Shown here one piece after another: positions 8,501 through 13,475 of a DNA stretch of 13,475 nucleotides. Source of the DNA: CAYJIL01 sp964370235. GTDB lineage: Bacteria > Bacteroidota > Bacteroidia > Bacteroidales > Rikenellaceae. The DNA lies in the NCBI GenBank assembly GCA_964370235.1, contig CAYJIL010000061.1:1-13475 (forward strand). Direction: 5' to 3'. The translations under genes were made by a program, and so were the position numbers. The notes below the pieces were generated by a model. That model made no database searches, was not told where the DNA came from, and saw only the letters and a program-made list of their open reading frames with translations. Within the stretch, counting starts at the first letter, position 1; the number at the start of each line of letters is the position of its first letter.

Positions 8501-9119
8501 TGCGGAATGCCTCTAGCGACTCGCTATCGATTAGCGGCCTTACATCCTCAATATCAACAGACTCGATTTTTTGAATTTCGTGTGAAGTACGGAAACCGTC
8601 AAAGAAGTTCATAAATGGAATTCTCGACTTTAGTGATGCTAGGTGAGCAACTGCCGAAATATCCATTACCTCTTGTACACCACCAGCTGCAATCATAGCA
8701 AAACCTGTTTGGCGAGTAGCCATTACGTCTTGGTGGTCACCAAATATAGATAGCGCCTGAGCAGCAAGCGAACGTGCCGTCACGTGGAATACACATGGTA
8801 GCAACTCACCCGCTATCTTATACATATTAGGAACCATCAGAAGTAGACCCTGAGAGGCTGTAAATGTAGTTGTAAGTGCACCTGTCTGAAGTGAACCGTG
8901 AACAGCACCTGCTGCACCAGCCTCTGACTGCATCTCAACAACTTTTACTTTCTGACCGAAAATATTTTTACGACCAGCTGCCGACCACTCATCTACATGC
9001 TCTGCCATCGTAGAAGATGGTGTAATTGGGTAGATGGCTGCCACTTCACTAAACATATATGCAATATGTGCAGCGGCGTAGTTACCATCACAAGTAACAA
9101 ACTTTTTCTCTTTAGCCAT
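5580..9119 (-). CDS. nifJ: Pyruvate:ferredoxin (flavodoxin) oxidoreductase
   Basis: Oxidatively decarboxylates pyruvate to acetyl-CoA and CO2 and passes electrons to ferredoxin; the main pyruvate-oxidising enzyme of anaerobes, cytoplasmic. This is the single-chain form of 1179 residues, the usual length. Domain order is complete: pyruvate-binding domain with Y-P-I-T-P-S-S (30-36), the gamma and CoA-binding middle region, and a 2x[4Fe-4S] ferredoxin domain with C690/C693/C696/C700 and C745/C748/C751/C755. The C-terminal thiamine diphosphate domain holds G-D-G-W-A-Y-D-I-G (964-972) and N-T-G-G-Q (998-1002). The proximal cluster ligands are C813, C816, C841 and C1073. No key residue is missing. 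The start has an A-rich upstream stretch. It has its own promoter and terminator, so it is monocistronic, with a long leader that may be regulatory. Such enzymes are oxygen-sensitive, which is notable with cytochrome bd nearby. Confidence 0.98.
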   Translation of the reverse strand: MAKEKKFVTCDGNYAAAHIAYMFSEVAAIYPITPSSTMAEHVDEWSAAGRKNIFGQKVKVVEMQSEAGAAGAVHGSLQTGALTTTFTASQGLLLMVPNMYKIAGELLPCVFHVTARSLAAQALSIFGDHQDVMATRQTGFAMIAAGGVQEVMDISAVAHLASLKSRIPFMNFFDGFRTSHEIQKIESVDIEDVRPLIDSESLEAFRNRALNPEHPVTRGTAQNPDIYFQSREASNKFYDAVPDIVAHYMTEMSKITGRHYAPFNYYGAADAENIIVAMGSVTETVKEAIDHLVANGEKVGLMSVHLYRPFSAKYFMDALPASVKRICVLDRTKEPGAMGDPLYLDVRNLFYGQDNAPLIIGGRYGLSSKDTTPAQILAVYDNLKMNEPKNQFTVGIVDDVTFTSLPVGEEIAMDKKGLFEARFIGLGSDGTVGANKNSIKIIGEATNKYCQAYFSYDSKKSGGYTSSHLRFGDDPIHSPYLVTTPNFVACHVPAYLGKYDLLKGLKNGGTFLLNSIWDEETTKANIPSDMKKYMAEHNISFYTINATKIAIELGLGSRTNTIMQSAFFKVSGVIPYDQAIDQMKKAIYKSYGNKGEDIVNKNYAAVERGGDVTKIEIPAEWAAIEVEAKPASDVPEFISQIVEPINALRGDDLPVSAFNGREDGTWDAGTSRYEKRGIAAAVPEWLSENCIQCNQCAYVCPHAAIRPFLLTEQEAAAAPEGTVTVKGNGALKEYQFKIQVSVMDCTGCGNCANICPSKTKALEMKPLDSQLSEIPRWEYMDSKVGYKSTVVDKMKMVKNSQFAQPLFEFSGACAGCGETPYIKTITQLYGDRMIVANATGCSSIYGGSAPSTPYCTNDKGHGPAWANSLFEDNAEFGLGMNIGVEALRNRIKNIMTDAIASDCCSDDIKAAFTSYIESEGDLTAQLAATNKVIELATGCECSFCKEIMSLKQYLIKKSVWIFGGDGWAYDIGYGGLDHVIATGENVNVLVMDTEVYSNTGGQSSKSTPIGAVAKFASSGKRIRKKDLGAMAMTYGYVYVAQVAMGANHNQYFQALKEAEAYDGPSLIIAYSPCINHGIKGGMGQSQMTAKRAVECGYWHLWRFNPQLEAEGKNPFILDSKEPAWDKFQDFITSEVRYTTLFKSFPDEAGELFKASQENALMRYNTYKRFAAMSFGNEQE

Positions 9120-9137
9120 ATTTTTATAGTTAAATTT

Positions 9138-9201
9138 ATTTCATTCTCTAATTAGATGAAATATGCCCTCATTATCAGGTTCCAAAGATCAACCACTGAG
9201 G
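9138..9201 (-). promoter_or_regulatory. Possible structured RNA leader of nifJ
   Basis: The nifJ leader can fold into two elements. Near the promoter is a stem of CCTCA with TGAGG (9197-9201 with 9167-9171), enclosing a GGTT/AACC stem (9191-9194 with 9178-9181) across an asymmetric internal loop. Closer to the start is an ATTTCAT/ATGAAAT stem (9138-9144 with 9156-9162). It matches no riboswitch family I recognise. A structure by chance is possible, since the stems are short. Confidence 0.3.
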
Positions 9202-9234
9202 AATTTGCATACTTCAACTAAAATAACACATCGA

Positions 9235-9265
9235 CAAATATACAAAAAAGATTATAGATTGCAAA
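9235..9265 (-). promoter_or_regulatory. nifJ promoter (Bacteroidetes -33/-7 type)
   Basis: On the minus strand, TTTG at 9262-9265 is followed after exactly 19 bases by TATATTTG at 9235-9242. This fits the TTTG / TAnnTTTG pattern of Bacteroidetes primary sigma factors and is the best promoter in the window. Transcription should begin near 9228, leaving a leader of roughly 110 nt before the nifJ ATG. Confidence 0.75.
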
Positions 9266-9307
9266 CGGTTTAGCTTTTTTACGCTTTAACTATTACTAGA
9301 TCAACAC

Positions 9308-9333
9308 TTTTGTGTTATTTTTATAACACAAAA
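9308..9333. repeat. 11-bp inverted repeat between nifJ and nrnA
   Basis: TTTTGTGTTAT (9308-9318) and its perfect complement (9323-9333) surround a TTTT loop. It abuts the nrnA terminator stem and shares two bases with it, so the two hairpins cannot both form fully. It could be a second terminator half for nrnA or an operator upstream of the nifJ -33 element. No long U-tract follows it on the minus strand. Confidence 0.5.
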
Positions 9334-9376
9334 CGGAGAGAATAGAAACAAGTTAAAAACTCCTATTCTCTCCGTT
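9332..9376 (-). terminator. Probable terminator of nrnA
   Basis: A perfect 14-bp stem (9332-9345 with 9363-9376) with a 17-base loop, 36 bases after the nrnA stop. On the minus strand it is followed by a short T-rich stretch (GTTTTGTG), a modest U-tract. It separates nrnA from nifJ. Confidence 0.7.
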
Positions 9377-9412
9377 AAACTAATTATTTATAAGTTACAA
9401 ATAATGTGGTAA

Positions 9413-10420
9413 CTATCGCTTTTTAACCTTACCTAACGCACGTTTAAAAATTGCAACAGCTTCGTTCATAGATGTAAAACTTTTTGCACCTGCCGCATTA
9501 ATATGGCCACCGCCCGTATAGTTTTCACGTGCCATTACATTTACGTTAATTCCTCCTTCGAGAGAGCGAAGCGATATTTTTATGCACTCTGTTGTTTCAA
9601 TAAAGATAGCCGATAGGTCTATCCCCTCAATTGCCATTGGCATGTTAACAATACCCTCGCTATCGCCCGTTGAATACCCAAAACGATTTTGCTCGGCTAG
9701 CGTAAATGTTATGTAAGCAGCACCTTTGTCTTTTAGTACAACCATCTTTTGACCTATTAGGTACGCCATTAGGCGCATGCGGTTTTCGGTTTGGTTGTTA
9801 TGTAGCATATTATATAGCTTAACAGGCTCGACACCTCGCTCGATGAGGTCGGCAGCGGCACGCATAAGCGATGGCGTAATTTTAGAGTATGTAAAGTTAC
9901 CTGTATCGGTAATCATACCTGCATAAAGTGCTTGGTAGCCTGCAATGGTTAGCTTATCGAGTAGCTGACTATCGTTAAGCACCGTATATACCAAATTGGT
10001 GGTAGATGGGTATGATGGATCAGAAATAACAAGATCGAAACCCTGCGTGACAGGCTGCTCGTGGTGGTCGATCATCATTTTTTTAGCTGCCGAGGCTAGC
10101 ACCATTTCGCCCAGTGCCCCAATACGAGTTGCGGGATCATTAAAGTCGACACATATAATAAGGTCGGCTACCGAGATAGTGTGCTTACACTGCTCTATAT
10201 TGTGACGAGCAATTACAACACTAGCTCCCGAACGAATAAAATCGATATATCTAGGTATTTCGTTTGGCACGACCAGAGTTATATTCTTTTGCAAACTAGT
10301 AAAAAGCTCACCAACTGCAACCATCGACCCTAGGGCATCGCCATCGGGGTTTATGTGACCAATTATAACTACATTATTAGCTGTATTTACAAGGTCTTTA
10401 AATTTATTTAAATCAAACAT
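9413..10420 (-). CDS. nrnA: DHH/DHHA1 phosphoesterase, NrnA type (nanoRNase / pAp phosphatase)
   Basis: A cytoplasmic manganese-dependent phosphoesterase that probably degrades very short RNA oligonucleotides and dephosphorylates 3'-phosphoadenosine 5'-phosphate. The 335 residues carry both domains. The DHH domain has G-H-I-N-P-D-G-D-A-L-G-S (21-32), the metal aspartate in V-D-F-N-D (91-95), D-H-H (118-120) and T-D-T-G-N-F (171-176). The DHHA1 domain has S-L-R-S-L (283-287) and the substrate loop G-G-G-H-I-N-A-A-G-A (303-312). Length and motif order fit NrnA and are too short for RecJ. It is divergent from the DUF4492-cydAB operon across a 90-base spacer. I cannot identify its promoter: the only TAnnTTTG match on its strand overlaps the start codon. 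A cyclic-dinucleotide phosphodiesterase role (GdpP/Pde2 relatives) is less likely but not excluded. Confidence 0.9.
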   Translation of the reverse strand: MFDLNKFKDLVNTANNVVIIGHINPDGDALGSMVAVGELFTSLQKNITLVVPNEIPRYIDFIRSGASVVIARHNIEQCKHTISVADLIICVDFNDPATRIGALGEMVLASAAKKMMIDHHEQPVTQGFDLVISDPSYPSTTNLVYTVLNDSQLLDKLTIAGYQALYAGMITDTGNFTYSKITPSLMRAAADLIERGVEPVKLYNMLHNNQTENRMRLMAYLIGQKMVVLKDKGAAYITFTLAEQNRFGYSTGDSEGIVNMPMAIEGIDLSAIFIETTECIKISLRSLEGGINVNVMARENYTGGGHINAAGAKSFTSMNEAVAIFKRALGKVKKR

Positions 10421-10438
10421 ATTTGTATTATATTTTAT

Positions 10439-10446
10439 TATATTTG
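10439..10446 (+). promoter_or_regulatory. Probable -7 promoter box of the DUF4492-cydAB operon
   Basis: TATATTTG matches TAnnTTTG. Transcription would begin near 10452, leaving a leader of about 58 nt before the ATG at 10511. No TTTG -33 element is present at the expected spacing, so an activator may be needed, or the box may be fortuitous in this AT-rich spacer. Confidence 0.45.
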
Positions 10447-10471
10447 TAGCTAGAGCATGCTCTAGTGCTAC
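10446..10471. promoter_or_regulatory. Palindrome in the nrnA / cyd-operon spacer, candidate operator
   Basis: A 16-bp perfect palindrome, CTAGAGCATGCTCTAG (10450-10465). In an alternative register it extends to GTAGC (10446-10450) and GCTAC (10467-10471) around a TAGAGC-AT-GCTCTA core with a two-base offset. It lies immediately after the probable -7 box, across the expected transcription start. Binding there could block the cyd operon; it could equally be a 5' mRNA hairpin. Confidence 0.5.
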
Positions 10472-10510
10472 TAACAGTTATAGTACATTACCCCAAACAC
10501 CCTTTAAAAC

Positions 10511-10720
10511 ATGAAGACATTAAAGGCAATATACCAATTCTACTACCAAGGATTCTCGTCTATGACTATAGGAAAAACATTGTGGCTGATAATTTTGGTA
10601 AAGTTATTCATAATGTTTGGAATATTAAAGGTTTTTTTCTTTAGATCTGCACTTTCTGACTTTGAAACAGGCGAAGAAAAAGCGACACACATTAGAAACG
10701 AGCTACGCATTGACAGATAA
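10511..10720 (+). CDS. Small DUF4492-family membrane protein associated with cytochrome bd
   Basis: A 69-residue protein of unproven function. The sequence F-Y-Y-Q-G-F-x-x-M-T-x-G-K-T-L-W followed by L-I-I-L-V-K-L-F-I-M-F-G-I-L-K-V-F-F-F resembles the DUF4492 family as I remember it, found next to cydAB in Bacteroidetes and some Campylobacterota. One transmembrane helix is visible, about residues 24-43, with K22 before it and R45 after, then a charged 20-residue tail. The gene is 17 bases before cydA on the same strand, so it is almost certainly co-transcribed. By position and size it could be an accessory subunit like CydX, but I see no sequence likeness to CydX; the role is inference. The family's usual proline after the F-F-F appears here as arginine. 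Confidence 0.82.
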   Translation: MKTLKAIYQFYYQGFSSMTIGKTLWLIILVKLFIMFGILKVFFFRSALSDFETGEEKATHIRNELRIDR

Positions 10721-10737
10721 ACATTAACCCACAAGCT

Positions 10738-12306
10738 ATGATTACACTCACTTCAATCGAACTAATCGACTGGTCGAGAGCACAGTTTGCTCTCACCGCT
10801 ATGTACCACTGGTTGTTTGTACCCCTAACACTAGGCCTAGGATTCTTGTGTGCATTTATGGAGACTGCCTACTATCGCACAAAAGACGAGAGATGGAAAG
10901 CGATAACCAAATTCTGGATGAAGCTATTTGCAGTGAACTTTGCCATTGGTGTGGCAACGGGGCTTATTCTAGAATTTCAGTTTGGCACCAACTGGGCAAA
11001 CTACTCCTACTTTGTGGGCGATATATTTGGCGCACCACTCGCCATCGAAGGTATGTTCGCATTTTTTATGGAGGCAACCTTTGTGGCAGTCATGTTTTTT
11101 GGCTGGGAGAGGGTTTCGCCACGCTTCCACCTAATTTCGACATGGCTAACAGCATCGAGCGCTACCCTATCATCGATATGGATTTTGGTTGCCAATAGCT
11201 GGATGCAGTCGCCACAGGGAATGTTTATAAACGTTGCCACTGCTCGCAACGAGATGTATTCATTCAGCGATGTTGTCTTTTCGGAGATGTCGATAAACAA
11301 ATTTACCCACACCGTAACTAGTGGCTTTTTGCTTGCATCGGTGTTTGTGGTCTCAATCTCGGCATGGTATCTCATTAAAAACAGAGATCTTACGTTTGCA
11401 AAACGTAGTATTAAAGTTGCCTCTGTCTTTGGACTTATTACTGCGGTGGCTGTAATATGGACAGGCGATTTGAGCGGTAGAGTTGTAGCAAAAGATCAAC
11501 CCATGAAGTTTGCCGCTATGGAGGCGCTTTATGAGGGCGAAAAGGGGGCATCACTATCGGTGATAGGTGTTCTCAACCCCAACAAAGAGGTGGGCGATGG
11601 TAACGATGCACACCTTTGGAGCATAGATATAGATAATATGCTATCGTTTATGGCATACCAAGATAGCGATGCGTTTGTGGCAGGTATCGACGATTTGGTA
11701 AACGGCAATAAAGAGCAAGGAATGATCTCGACTAGCCAAAAAATGGTGCAAGGCAGAGAGGCTATTAATATGTTTGCCAAGTACGAGAGCGCAAAGAACC
11801 AAGGCGACACAACAGCCATGAGGGCTATCGAAAAGGCATTTATGCCATCCGACGATAACGAGTTCTACCACAATAATGTCAAGTACTTTGGATATGGTTA
11901 CTTTGACTCACCACAAGAGGTTGTACCACCTGTGGGCATGGTATATTACAGTTTTCGTATAATGGTAGCAGTTGGGCTATATCTTATACTCATGTTTATG
12001 GTTACCATGTGGCTATCATACAAAGATAAGCTAACCAAATATAAGGGTCTACTGTGGGCAATGCTACTGTCTCTACCCTTACCATATATTGCAGGGCAAG
12101 CAGGATGGATTGTTGCCGAAGTGGGCAGACAACCATGGACTGTGCAAGATTTGCTACCCACAAAGGCTTCGCTATCGGCAATTTCGACAACTGCTGTTCA
12201 AACCACATTCTGGCTATTTGCCATTCTGTTTACCGTTTTGTTAATTGCCGAAATTAGAATAATCGTAAAACAGGTGAAGATAGGACCAACAAAAATTGAC
12301 GACTAA
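10738..12306 (+). CDS. cydA: Cytochrome bd quinol oxidase subunit I
   Basis: The haem-bearing, quinol-oxidising subunit of cytochrome bd in the inner membrane; the complex reduces O2 to water with high affinity. Length is 522 residues, normal for CydA. Residues equivalent to the known ligands are in place: H24 and H191 (E. coli H19, H186), M409 in S-F-R-I-M (haem b558), and E104 and E112 (E. coli E99, E107). The quinol site residues K257 and E262 (E. coli K252, E257) are also kept, and G-R-Q-P-W-T-V (463-469) is typical. The 290-390 region is a hydrophilic periplasmic stretch; the long C-terminal Q-loop insertion of E. coli type CydA is not seen, so I expect the short-loop class. It lies 17 bases after the DUF4492-like gene and 12 before cydB, one operon. 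No Shine-Dalgarno sequence is seen. Confidence 0.97.
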   Translation: MITLTSIELIDWSRAQFALTAMYHWLFVPLTLGLGFLCAFMETAYYRTKDERWKAITKFWMKLFAVNFAIGVATGLILEFQFGTNWANYSYFVGDIFGAPLAIEGMFAFFMEATFVAVMFFGWERVSPRFHLISTWLTASSATLSSIWILVANSWMQSPQGMFINVATARNEMYSFSDVVFSEMSINKFTHTVTSGFLLASVFVVSISAWYLIKNRDLTFAKRSIKVASVFGLITAVAVIWTGDLSGRVVAKDQPMKFAAMEALYEGEKGASLSVIGVLNPNKEVGDGNDAHLWSIDIDNMLSFMAYQDSDAFVAGIDDLVNGNKEQGMISTSQKMVQGREAINMFAKYESAKNQGDTTAMRAIEKAFMPSDDNEFYHNNVKYFGYGYFDSPQEVVPPVGMVYYSFRIMVAVGLYLILMFMVTMWLSYKDKLTKYKGLLWAMLLSLPLPYIAGQAGWIVAEVGRQPWTVQDLLPTKASLSAISTTAVQTTFWLFAILFTVLLIAEIRIIVKQVKIGPTKIDD

Positions 12307-12318
12307 AAAAACAAAGCT

Positions 12319-13470
12319 ATGGAATACTACACTATACTGCAACACTACTGGTGGTTTATCATATCGCTACTAGCTGGCATACTTGTCTTTTTGTTATTTG
12401 TGCAAGGAGGACAAACGCTAATATATTCGGTTGCCAAAAACGAGTTACAACGAACAGTAATTCTCAATACCATTGGGCACAAATGGGAACTCACATACAC
12501 CACACTCGTAACGTTTGGTGGTGCGTTCTTTGCATCGTTCCCGCTCTTTTACTCAACGAGTTTCTCGGGAGCTATGTATGTTTGGATGGTTATCTTGTTT
12601 TTATTTGTGCTACAAGCCGTGTCGTTTGAGTACCGTAAAAAGAGTGGCAATGTGCTAGGTAAGCGCACCTACGAGTTATTTTTGCTAGCAAATGGCTCGC
12701 TTGGCACAATTGTGCTTGGTTGTGCGGTGGGCACAATCTTCACTGGTGCCGAATTTATTATAAATCGTGCAAACATCGCTACCCTATCGGGCGGAGCGCT
12801 CGAAATATCGCAATGGTTAGGGGCAGCACACGGGCTAGAGGCGGTGCTCGACTACCGAAACGTAGCCCTAGGGCTTGCTATTTACTTTTTAGCACGAGTA
12901 CTTGCTATACAATATTTCTATTGCAATATTAAGGACGAAGAGATAGCCAATAACTGCAAACGACCTCTTATAATATCGTCTGCACTGTTTTTGGTTACGT
13001 TCCTAACGTTTTTTATATCTATTCTCTTTTCATCGGGGTATCGAGAGAGTGCAAACGGAGTAATTATGGCAGTAGAGTATGTTTACTCTAGCAATATGCT
13101 AGAACTACCGTTTGTGAGTGTCGCTCTAGTTGTAGGGGTAGTTTTGGTGCTAGTGAGCATTGCTCTTGCCATTATTAAGAGCAGCCCAAAGGCAATATGG
13201 TATGGTGGTATTGGTACAATTACGACAGTTACTTCGCTACTACTGCTAGCTGGCTTTAACTCTACGGCATATTATTTCTCGACAGCAGACCCTGCAAGCT
13301 CGCTCACCATAGCAAATAGCTCATCAAGCCCATACACACTGCTCGTTATGAGTATCTCCTCGCTAATTCTCCCCTTTGTAATAGCGTATATTTGGTATGC
13401 GTGGAAACAGATGGGCAAAAAACCAATCACAAAAGAAGATTTCTTGGACGGTAACACAAAGGCATATTAA
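12319..13470 (+). CDS. cydB: Cytochrome bd quinol oxidase subunit II
   Basis: The second integral membrane subunit of cytochrome bd, pairing with CydA. The 383 residues are complete, with a string of hydrophobic segments consistent with the usual eight or nine helices. Recognisable parts are Y-W-W near the N-terminus, G-H-K-W-E-L-T (53-59), and G-G-A-F-F-A-S-F-P-L-F-Y (67-78). Where E. coli CydB has the acidic D-G-F-D motif on the first helix, this protein reads Q29-G-G-Q32, and the W-D after the second motif is W-E (56-57). The first of those acids has been linked to proton uptake in E. coli, so the route may differ. It follows cydA by 12 bases, and the two starts share an AAGCT just before the ATG. 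The five bases after the stop end the window, so any terminator is out of view. Confidence 0.96.
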   Translation: MEYYTILQHYWWFIISLLAGILVFLLFVQGGQTLIYSVAKNELQRTVILNTIGHKWELTYTTLVTFGGAFFASFPLFYSTSFSGAMYVWMVILFLFVLQAVSFEYRKKSGNVLGKRTYELFLLANGSLGTIVLGCAVGTIFTGAEFIINRANIATLSGGALEISQWLGAAHGLEAVLDYRNVALGLAIYFLARVLAIQYFYCNIKDEEIANNCKRPLIISSALFLVTFLTFFISILFSSGYRESANGVIMAVEYVYSSNMLELPFVSVALVVGVVLVLVSIALAIIKSSPKAIWYGGIGTITTVTSLLLLAGFNSTAYYFSTADPASSLTIANSSSSPYTLLVMSISSLILPFVIAYIWYAWKQMGKKPITKEDFLDGNTKAY

Positions 13471-13475
13471 ATTTA

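Noticed and set aside
9183..9190. GATCTTTG on the minus strand as an alternative nifJ -7 box.
   Set aside because: It lacks the TA of TAnnTTTG and has no TTTG at the right distance, while the upstream promoter at 9235-9265 matches fully.
9166..9201. A TPP riboswitch in the nifJ leader, suggested by ACCTGATAATG near a TPP-dependent enzyme.
   Set aside because: The bases resemble part of the TPP core, but the CTGAGA segment, the P4/P5 helices and the closing pairing with GxGTAGGG are missing, so the match looks accidental.
10414..10421. TATGTTTG on the minus strand as the nrnA promoter.
   Set aside because: It overlaps the nrnA start codon itself, so transcription would begin inside the gene; the match comes from the coding bases ATG TTT G.
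10543..10734. A 63-residue minus-strand reading frame opposite the DUF4492-like gene, and similar frames inside nifJ, cydA and the sulfatase gene.
   Set aside because: They lie antisense or out of frame to well-supported genes, show no recognisable motif and have no start signals of their own.
1..13475. Defence system, prophage, insertion sequence, CRISPR array or toxin-antitoxin pair.
   Set aside because: Every long reading frame is assigned to a core-metabolism family, and I found no direct-repeat array, terminal repeats, transposase or integrase motif on either strand.

Overview
The window reads as a chromosomal stretch of an anaerobic member of the Bacteroidetes, most likely order Bacteroidales; the family cannot be fixed from sequence alone. 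Four things point there: promoter boxes of the Bacteroidetes TAnnTTTG type, A-rich start regions mostly without a Shine-Dalgarno sequence, the small DUF4492-type gene directly ahead of cydA, and a serine-type sulfatase. The base composition is moderately AT-rich, and Leu CTA codons are conspicuous throughout. I see no transposase, integrase, phage gene, CRISPR array, tRNA or rRNA.

Left part (1-2197): a folate-precursor (p-aminobenzoate) locus. A class IV aminotransferase/lyase gene (pabC-like, cut by the window edge) and pabB lie on the minus strand and overlap by four bases. pabA is divergent on the plus strand. The 70-base divergent spacer carries two mirror-image promoter boxes. Next comes a lone exported sulfatase gene (2366-3817), closed by a long symmetric hairpin terminator shared with the converging gene.

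Middle (3952-10420): three minus-strand genes. A succinyl-CoA:acetate-type CoA-transferase and a 1179-residue pyruvate:ferredoxin oxidoreductase (nifJ) together describe anaerobic pyruvate-to-acetate metabolism. Each has its own promoter, and a hairpin terminator separates them. nifJ has the best promoter in the window and an unusually long leader of about 110 nt that can fold. Upstream is a DHH/DHHA1 phosphoesterase gene (nrnA type).

Right part (10511-13470): a plus-strand operon of a 69-residue DUF4492-like membrane protein, cydA and cydB, encoding cytochrome bd quinol oxidase. It probably scavenges oxygen or supports respiration at very low oxygen, which suits a cell that depends on an oxygen-sensitive PFOR. 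A 16-bp perfect palindrome lies in the spacer between nrnA and this operon, where transcription of the operon would begin.

The genes are ordinary core metabolism and I do not see a clear undescribed gene system. The points worth a second look are non-coding or small: the nifJ leader, the cyd-operon palindrome, the mirrored pabA/pabB promoters with an almost leaderless pabB transcript, and the DUF4492-like protein as a candidate oxidase subunit.
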